Source: Myotis daubentonii
Lineage: Eukaryota; Chordata; Mammalia; Chiroptera; Vespertilionidae
Assembly (NCBI RefSeq): GCF_963259705.1
Contig: NC_081841.1
Span: 91,401,063-91,465,062, forward strand
Direction of reading: 5' to 3'
Length of the DNA: 64,000 nucleotides
How positions within the stretch are numbered: the stretch's first letter is position 1; the number at the start of each line of letters is the position of its first letter. The position numbers and the translations under genes are program-made. The notes under the pieces are model-generated. The model did not search any database. It worked only from the letters and a program-made list of their open reading frames with translations, and was not told the DNA's origin. Positions 56,361-64,000 of the stretch are shown piece by piece.

Positions 56361-58204
56361 TGATATATTAATATCGATCATATTAATTATATTAATAGCT
56401 ATTAATAATGTAGGAGATTTTGCTATAAAAACTAGACCCAACGTAGATCATAAAATATTAGTCCTATGGAGAGCTGAGAGACACTCCACTTAGAGCAGAG
56501 GCCATAGACTGAACACCTAAGGGTTGTAGCCAGCATGCAGACATATTTTGCTTGGATCACACAGCATTTTAAAAAATTTCAAATTAGTTGACACTATTTG
56601 AAATCAAGATTTCACCTCAAATATAGATTCTTGGCTCCTCTCAGAGAAAATGTGGAGATGTTGGACCATCCTCCTCCCAGGTGACAGCTCGGCTGCTGAG
56701 CAGCAGCTGTTTCCCTTAGCTGGAGCATGCCCACCTGTTCTCCCAGCCCCATGCTTCAGATTTATACCCATTTACGTTCCCCATCAGGCCAGCAGACATT
56801 TGCATTTGCTGACATTTGCATTTGCAGCCCTTAAGTTTGATCAACCCCTTAATTTTCCAAGTGACAAAATGGAGGCTAGCATGGTGGATCACGAGCTATC
56901 CTGGCCTCTGCTACCTACTGAATCACAGCTGCCTCTCAGATGAAGAATGAAAGAAAACACACTGTGCAACTCGGCTAATTACTCTTCCTGCTATGAGTGC
57001 TAGCCAGTGTGCCCTTTGGTTTACATATGTGGCCACATGGAAGTTAGAACATATGGTTTGGAGGACTAAGATGGTATTCTATGAATATCACCTATTCTGC
57101 ATGAGACTCTAGCCAAATAAGAAAAGTGGAGAAATAGGTTTGAAAATGACATGGAAACTAACCCTTACTGTGTTGCAGAAAGGAGGGGAGTCAGCTGGGT
57201 TGTCATCTTTTCAGGGATGTAGAAATTGAGATTAGATAGCAATGAGTCACTGGCAGGAAGAGGCCTGAAGAGCAGATCTTTGGGCTTGGTCACCTGTGCT
57301 ATCACACCCTGAAAACTGCTGTGTACAGATCAATCACTGCAAAGAGGGAAATTTGCAGTTTACCTTGGCAAACAATGGCTTTGACTCATCAAGAGAAACT
57401 GGAATGAAATGCAGTCTCAGAGTCCTGAGTCAGAAGAAAAAAAGTTTTCCTGTGCTCTTTAGAGAAGGAGGCCACATCGGGCCACAGGGAAATTAGCCCT
57501 GAGAGCTACCAGCTCGTCCCAGATGCTGCATCCTCTTTGCACCACAGTGTATCAGTGCCAAGCAGATGAGAGACAGGACTGCTTTGAGTCACGAATCAGG
57601 ACTCTAGACCTCATCTTCATAGCAACTCAGGGCTCCTTCTTTATTAGCTGTAGAAAGGCAGGTTGTTTGTGAGGGAAAAGGAGTGAGTGACAAGGCAGGT
57701 TCCCAAACTCAAGTCATGGGAGCCAGCTTGGTGTTACATGCATTCACCTCATGGGCTTTGTCTCTATTGTATTATTCTCTCTTTTGCTTCCCGTTGGAAT
57801 CGAAAAATGTTTAATGATACCTAATAGTGCTTCTTTTTATCTGTATTCAAGTGTATCTAAGAATTGCTGCATACATTAATACTTTCTTATGATTAAGCCA
57901 ATGTAATTTGAATATTTTATCAGTGAAAGAAATATTTTCCTCGAGATATAGGTGTTGCAATCTCGCTTTCAAATTTCTTAAGTCGTTGCTCAACAATGGA
58001 AATCAGGTATATGATTTCACAGATTGTCATCTTATGATGGCAGATTAATGAATATGGTGATTTATGCAAATAAATCAAGGCTCACATTGTTGATTTTATT
58101 TCTAGAATCCTTGGGGCTTTTATCTGTTTTGCTCTGTTAAAGAATATACCAAAAGAGTAAGTAATGAATCAATAACTAATATCACCCCCTTCCATTCCCT
58201 TTTC
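56361..58204. other. Unassigned, largely repeat-free
   Basis: No exon recognised. 57780-58110 is AT-rich with homeodomain-like and octamer-like motifs ('cagattaatgaat', 'tttatgcaaata') and could be a conserved non-coding element, unproven. Confidence 0.3.
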
Positions 58205-58443
58205 CCTTAGACCAGTGGTTCTGAACCTGTGGGTCGCGACCCCTTTGGGGGTCGAACCACCCTTTCACAGGGGTCACCTAAGACCATCGGAAAACACATA
58301 TATAATTACCTATCGTTTTTGTGATTAATCACTATGCTGTAATTATGTTCAATTTGTAACAATGAAATTGGGGGTCACCACAACATGAGGAACTGTATTA
58401 AAGGGTCACAGCATTAGGAAGGTTGAGAACCACTGCCTTAGAC
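58205..58443 (+). mobile_element. SPIN-like hAT with perfect TSDs (copy 3)
   Basis: The body is 58213-58435. The perfect 8-bp TSD CCTTAGAC is at 58205-58212 and 58436-58443. The ends are CAGTGGTTCTGAACCTGTGG and GGTTGAGAACCACTG. It is in the opposite orientation to the copies at 5107 and 15175. Confidence 0.92.
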
Positions 58444-58626
58444 AAAAGTAATTTTCAAAATTCAGACTAAAATTTCTTCCACTGATCATGTATTTTCATT
58501 AATTGGTTGGATCAACAGGGATGGAAAGCTTTTTTTCTTTTAAGAATTCTCTGCCACCAAGCTCTTTCAGCTAAGGAATGTTTCTTCATAACAGTAGTTC
58601 AGGCATTCACTGTATTCATTTAAGTT

Positions 58627-58839
58627 CAGGGTGGGGAACCTTTTTTCTGCCAAGGGCCATTTGGATATTTATAACATCATTCACTTAATATAATTCACTT
58701 AATATAAATGTGTGTTGTTATGAGAAAAGCTCCTAGACTTAGTGAATTTCAAGTCCCACCTGTGATTTCCTTGGCAGGACCAGATCAAATGATTTTGTGG
58801 GCCTTATATGGCCTGTGGGCCGGACATTCCCCACTCCTG
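58627..58839. mobile_element. Non-autonomous hAT, relative of the one at 8869
   Basis: The ends are CAGGGTGGGGAACCTTTTTT and GGACATTCCCCACTCCTG. The centre includes 'gccatttggatatttataac'. The flanking octamers do not form a clean TSD. Confidence 0.8.
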
Positions 58840-58891
58840 ATTTCAAGTGTGAATTCATTGCTATTTTCATCTTGTCAAACTTTGCCTTTTT

Positions 58892-59104
58892 AAAAGTGAG
58901 GTCTTTTTTCCCTGGCCGGGTAGCTCAGTTGGTTGGAGCATCATCCCAATACACCAAGGTTTTGGGCACATACAAGAACCAATCAATGAATGTATAAATA
59001 AGTAGAACAATGGGTTGATGATTCTTTTTCTCTCTTTCTCTCTTTGCCTTCCTCTCTCTTCCTCTCTCTAATTAATAAAAAAAAAAAATAAAAGTGAGAT
59101 ATTT
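58892..59104 (+). mobile_element. VES-type SINE (shortened)
   Basis: The head 'ccctggccgggtagctcagt' at 58910 leads to a CT-rich part and A-tail ending about 59089. Flanks AAAAGTGAGGTC and AAAAGTGAGATA are a TSD with few mismatches. The middle, including the B box, is reduced. Confidence 0.75.
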
Positions 59105-60654
59105 ACCCTTGCCTGTGGCTCATGCAGAAGTGGAGATAATGATTTTGTGGAGAATGCAGGGAGAGTCTAGATGTAGGTAATGGACATAGGGTGTGGAGTA
59201 GGGAGTTGTTAGAGGAGAAGGAAGGAGGACTGTTGGCATGGAGTGGTCCAAAAATACCAGGCTCTAAAGGGCTCCCATTATAAAACCCAGCCGCACAAGC
59301 CTGGGAAGTTGTCAAAGAGTGGAGCCCACCATCCAAGCTGCTTGGAGCAAACTGCTCTCTGCAGTGAACATGATGAGTTGTGGTGAACACAAGGAGCTAC
59401 GCTGACAAAATAATGAAGTACATAGCATTTCCCAGTGAATGGGAATGTGCTTTTACCATGTTCCAAAGCACTGGCTCTAGTTTGGTGTGTGCTGTGATCT
59501 TCTTTGTGACGCTCTGCCCTGATAGTTCCTGGAAGCTCTCCTGCGAGTCTGGGTTTCGGTGCAAGCTCTATGGCAGCATTACTTCCACTCCAGGTCACTG
59601 TTCTGACACAGCCCAGGTTTCATTTTCAGCGTCTCGGCACACTCTCTAATGCTTCCAGTAATTGATTGTGCAAAACACAAAACCAAAAGCAGATGGGACA
59701 TGTGTAGATAAGCTGTTTTGTTTTTCATCCCTATAATTTCCTGGGTTTGATAGCACTTCAATTTTCTAACCATAAAAGCTGCTTCTATGCTCTTTGGAAC
59801 ACACACACACAGAATGCTGCCAGTAAGTAGGCTGAAAAATATTACATGCGGTTTTCTGTTGTTTTGGTTTTTTTTCTTCTTAATTCTGGAGAAGGAAACT
59901 CAAAAAAATTACTTTGAATGTATTTGTCAGAGTTCAGGTTACTTATGGAACAATTGTGTTAACACTGAAGAATACTTTAAAATGACACATCATAGCTGAA
60001 GCTAAAACCCTAGCCTTCTGCTGCGTGGTATTCCTGAAGGTGCCCACACTGGAAAGCTACAGGATTCAGTTACCAAAATTTTAGATGCTGGTTGTGGTGT
60101 CTGCATCTCCTGCACAGGGTTGGGGCACAGGGAAGGGAGTGGCTGTTCTGTCCATGGAATGTGACTAATCAGCCACCAGACAAAGCTGCCACCAGACAAA
60201 GTAGAGCATGTTGGTGGGAGGTGGGAGCACATTATAGGAGGTGTCCCTTGGTACCCACCATCTTTTTGCACTTAAATACGTCACATTATCTTTTTAGTCA
60301 GGTAGACTTTACAGGTGTGGTTTTATAAGGGGCTGGTTTTAAGCCAATCATGAAAATAAGGTCTTGTTTTTGTTGTTGTTGGTATTATTTATGAAAGTAC
60401 ATGTAAGCACAAACTGTTTGACCAGAGCTATTGTCCTCCAGGATCCTCAGGTTGTACCATGAATACATTCTTCTCTGCAGGCATTCTCTTCCCATATTGG
60501 CTCCAGCTCAACCACCTATAGTTTGGGAACTATATTTGCACCAGCATGAAATCACTGTCCAGTAGTCCTCTCTCTCAAGGGATTTGTCAACACTCATCTA
60601 GTCATTCAGAGACATAGACAATCTACTCATTCGTGGTCATAGAGAGACTCATCA
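59105..60654. other. Unassigned sequence
   Basis: No repeat or exon supported in about 1.5 kb. Short open frames have no domain. Confidence 0.4.
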
Positions 60655-60832
60655 GAAAAGCACAGACTCTAGAGCCAGACAGACCTGGGTTCAAAACTAA
60701 GCACCGTCACTCCTTAGGCTGAATGGTTTGGGGCAAGTCATTCAACTACTCCTATTAGAGTGCCCTCATTATAAAAAGAATATGATGATGATACCTACTT
60801 CATGGGGATGCTGTTCAGAATAAAAGTGTTCC
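60655..60832 (+). mobile_element. MIR SINE
   Basis: 'gactctagagccagacagac', 'ctgggttcaaaactaagcac' and 'gatgatgatacctacttcat' make a clear sense MIR. Confidence 0.85.
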
Positions 60833-62420
60833 TTTTATCTTCCTTCTGCTTGTGTTAAAGTGATACATGGAAGGAACACACATATGAGAAACCTCTGAAA
60901 CCAGGAAATATTGTAAGCTTCAAACACGGCATTTGTCATATCAGACATACCATAGAGAAGGAAATGATTCTTCTTGTTGCTCTTCTCTGTTGTCCACTCA
61001 ATAGCTCGGAGGGGAAAACAGGGGCAGGCTAAGGCTAGATGAGGAACAGCAGTAGGAGGCCCAGAGAACCTCTTCTGTGCAGCCCCTCTTGGCCCCTTTC
61101 TCATAAAGAACGACGGGCAAACAGGATGTTCATCCAGTACATCTCTCCCCACCCTTCATGGCCTGGGACCCCACCTGTGCAGGAGGGTAAGCATGTCAGC
61201 AACATGACACAGCCCTTGTCTCCCTCCTCCCCAAATCTGCCTGTTGGCATTGTTTTCCCATTAATAGAAGTTAGTTACTTTCAAATTAACAAAAGTGAGG
61301 CAAATACACCCCCCAGAATCCAAGCAGTATTTGTGGAGCTCTTTGCTTCTTACATTTTGTTCTGCCTACAAAGTGAATACATGGAAGGCGAAAGTGTCTT
61401 CAGGAAAATCTGAAAGCCAGGAACTTAGTAACAGGCTTGACACCTGCCTCTATGAGGAACGTCTGAAGCCAGAGATGTTCTTTGTAGCTGAGGTCCATCT
61501 GCTGCACCGATTTTGAATTCAGATATTCCTCCTTCTCGAGCCAAGCTGAGAGAGCAGCCAATTTTGTGGAAAGATTTCTTTAATAAGAAATGAATAAAAC
61601 TATCAATGCTAAATAAAATAGACCACTGTGAAACTTGGGTTAAGTCCCACGGGGAAGAGTATGTGAGATTAACTGCATTATATAACAAGCCTGCCTGTAA
61701 TAGCTGGCATTCTTCTCTTTGTTGTTCTAAGGGAGAAGCAGCCAAGGCGGGGGCCAAAGCACATGATATTTTAAAGTACTGTAGCCTCTGGAATTTTTCC
61801 TCAGAGAGATGTCCAGAATCAGAGTTTTACTTTGATTTATGGTGGCTTTAAATGTTGAACACTTTTTACATTTTCAAAGCTACATCTTCTACTTCTAGCA
61901 GCCGAAGGGTATGTTTCTGTTGCTTTAAAAGATCCTTTTCACATGGGAAGTGTTAAGATTATGAGAAAAGTTTTTACAGTACAGGGTGCTTGCATGATTT
62001 TGAGTAGATAAAAGGGATGAGGCTATAAAGGCAGGGCCCAGAGCCTTTTTCTCAGATGCTTGCCATGACCCAGCAGAGAGTGGGTAGCTGGAAAAAAGGA
62101 AAGAGCAGGATTTTCAAAATGGCAGCACATTCACTCAGCAAACATCTTTGGGCCAGACCTTCTCGGACCTCAGAGAGCACACCATCAGGTACAGTAAACA
62201 AGCAAGCATTTAGGTTGAGCCATATGAAGCTGCCATTTTTAGGGTCAGAAATGGTAGAACATTGGCATTTTCATATGGCTCAACTTAATAAGCAGATGAA
62301 AACTATGCTATTGCAAGTATGTTGCAGTGGGGCCAGCATGCAGTGCTACAGGAAGTCTAGGAAAGAGGGCCATCACAGTGACGCGGGGTCAGGGAATAAG
62401 AAGGGACAGCACAGCTGAGT
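60833..62420. other. Unassigned sequence
   Basis: No supported exon or repeat in about 1.6 kb. Confidence 0.4.
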
Positions 62421-62433
62421 GTTGTTTTTTGTT

Positions 62434-62680
62434 TTTTAAAAAAATTATTGATGCCATAGCCAGTTTGGCTCGGTGGATAGAGCGTCGGCCTGCAGACTGA
62501 AGGGTCCCAGGTTCAATTCTGGTCAAGGGCACATGCCCGGGTTGCGGGCTCGATCCCCTGTGGGGTGTGAGCAAGAGGCAGCCAATCAATGATTGTCTCT
62601 CATCATTGATGTTTCTATCTCTCTCTTCCTCTTCCTGCCTCTCTGAAATCAATAAAAATATATTTTAAAAAAATTATTGA
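62434..62680 (+). mobile_element. VES SINE with long TSDs
   Basis: The TSD TTTTAAAAAAATTATTGA (18 bp) is at 62434-62451 and 62663-62680. The head 'tgccatagccagtttggctc' and B box GGTTCAATTCT are clear. Confidence 0.9.
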
Positions 62681-62886
62681 GGTATAATTGGCATACAATA
62701 AATCACACATATCCTTAGAGTACAATTCGATAGGTTTTGACACATGTATACACCCATGAAGCCATCACTACAATCAAATAATGATGAACATATCTATCAC
62801 CCCTCCAAGTTTCCTCATCCCCCTCTGTAATTCTTTTTTCCCTTCCCCAGGCAAACATTGATTTGCTTTCTGCCATTATGCATTAA

Positions 62887-63227
62887 CTAGAGGCCCAGTG
62901 CACGAAATTCGTGCCCTCGGGGGAAGGGGGGGTCCTTCAGCCTGGCCTGTGACCTCTTGCAGTCTGGGAGCCCTGAGCAGGCCTAAGCCGGCAGTCGGAC
63001 ATCCTTAGTGCTGCTGCGGAGGCGGGAGAGGCTCCTGCCACTGCTGCTGCACTCGCCAGCCATGAACCTGGCTTCTGGCTGAGCGGCACTCCCCCTGTGG
63101 GAGCGCACTGACCACCAGGGGGAAGCTTATGCATTGAGCGTCTGCCTCTTAGTGGTGAGTGTGCATCATAGCAACCAGTCATTCTGTCATTTGGTCAATT
63201 TGCATATTAGCCATTTATTACATAGGA
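62887..63227 (-). mobile_element. HeliBat-type Helitron in the old L1
   Basis: It runs from CTAGAGGCCCAGTGCACGAA to 'tagccatttattacatagga'. It contains the 'actgaccaccagggggaa' block shared with the tandem Helitrons at 43130-43708. Confidence 0.92.
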
Positions 63228-64000
63228 TGCCTTTCCCTAGGATATAGACAGAGTTATACAGTGCTCTTTTTTGTCTGGCTTCTTTCATTCTGCATTTTAT
63301 TTTTAGATTGAAATGTGTATTGATATTTCATTCCTTTTTATTACTGAACAATATTTCATTACACAGATCACCACAGTTTGTTTTTCCATTAACCTGTGGA
63401 TCAACACCTGTGTTGTTGGCTATTTCAAATAAAGCTGCTATGGACATTCATATCCAAGTCTTTGTATTGCCATAGGCTTTTTCTCTTTGGCATATAAGTA
63501 GGAGTGGAAAGGCTGGATTGTATGGTAGGTGTATGTTTAACTTCTTAAGAGACTGCCAAACTGTTTTCCAAAATGGTTGTTCCATTTTGTTTTCCCACTA
63601 ACAGTGTTTGAGAGTTTCAGTTTCTCCACATCCTTGACAGCATTGTATATCAGTCTTCTTAACTTTTCAACTTTAATAGGTGTATAGTGGTATCTCTTTG
63701 TGGTTTTAATTTATGTTTAAATCTCTATTGACTAATGATGTTTGGCATCATTTCATGTGTTCATTTCCCATCTGCATATCTTCTCAATTGAAATGTCTGT
63801 TCAAATCTTTGCCCATTTTTTAATTGAGTTGTTTGTTTTCTTATTAAACTTTGATAAATTTTTATATACTATAAGTCCTTTATAAGATATATGATTTGCA
63901 AATGTTTTCTTGTAGCCTGCAGTTTGTCTTTTTCTTAACATTGTCTTTCAAAGAGCAGAAGTTTTACATTTTGATGATATCAGTTTATCAATTTGTTCCT

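Larger units (their letters stand above)
62421..64000 (-). mobile_element. Old L1 (L1M type) 3' end, antisense, running past the window
   Basis: A T-rich tail near 62424-62437 leads to 3'UTR-like 'gaggtataattggcatacaa' and then reverse ORF2 such as 'actgccaaactgttttccaa' and 'aatgtctgttcaaatctttg'. It is broken by a VES SINE and a Helitron. Stops are frequent. Confidence 0.8.

Overview
This 64 kb window is mammalian, almost certainly from a vespertilionid (vesper) bat. The diagnostic signals are nine Helitron copies of the HeliBat type (TC start, CTAG end, a GTGCACGAATTTCGTGCAC-like 3' hairpin), thirteen tRNA-derived VES SINEs (heads like GCCCTAGCCGGTTTGGCTCA), three SPIN-like hAT copies and several other short hAT and mariner elements. 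HeliBats are known mainly from Vespertilionidae. I see no intact host gene, rRNA, tRNA gene or CRISPR array. The window reads as gene-desert or intronic DNA built from layered transposons, with old MIR, L2 and L1M repeats and one MLT1-like LTR underneath.

Region by region: 1189-2903 holds the most unusual object, a composite retrotransposon on the minus strand flanked by a perfect 20-bp target-site duplication (TSD). In its own 5'-to-3' order it has an L1-type 5'UTR (starting at a CCAAGATGGCGGC YY1-like site), an intron-less piece of host GOSR2 mRNA, about 16 copies of a 20-bp GC-rich repeat (VNTR), and an L1 3' end with AATAAA and an A-rich tail. That is the architecture of primate SVA/LAVA elements rebuilt from different parts. 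Positions 2.9-21 kb hold SINEs, hATs, Helitrons, MIRs and an unclassified inverted-repeat pair (19303-19460 / 20936-21096).

Positions 21617-27719 form a four-layer nest. An old L1 on the minus strand has a twin-priming 5' inversion and a 16-bp TSD. It is broken by (a) a HAL1-like 'half-L1' with a 5'UTR, an intact 282-codon ORF1, a 3'UTR and no ORF2, (b) a short Helitron, and (c) a second L1 that keeps ORF1 and the ORF2 endonuclease but ends in an A-rich tail before the reverse transcriptase, with an 11-bp TSD. Positions 28-64 kb hold scattered L2, MIR and L1M, a mariner with about 125-bp terminal repeats and a transposase remnant (38541-39117), two tandem Helitrons (43130-43708), a hAT inserted in the first 8 bp of a Helitron (50612-51105), and an old minus-strand L1 running off the right edge.

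The elements are linked functionally: VES SINEs, the HAL1-like element and the composite all carry A-rich tails and TSDs typical of L1 machinery, so autonomous L1s elsewhere probably mobilised them. Family names come from recognising consensus features by eye; no database search was run, and edges of old repeats are approximate.
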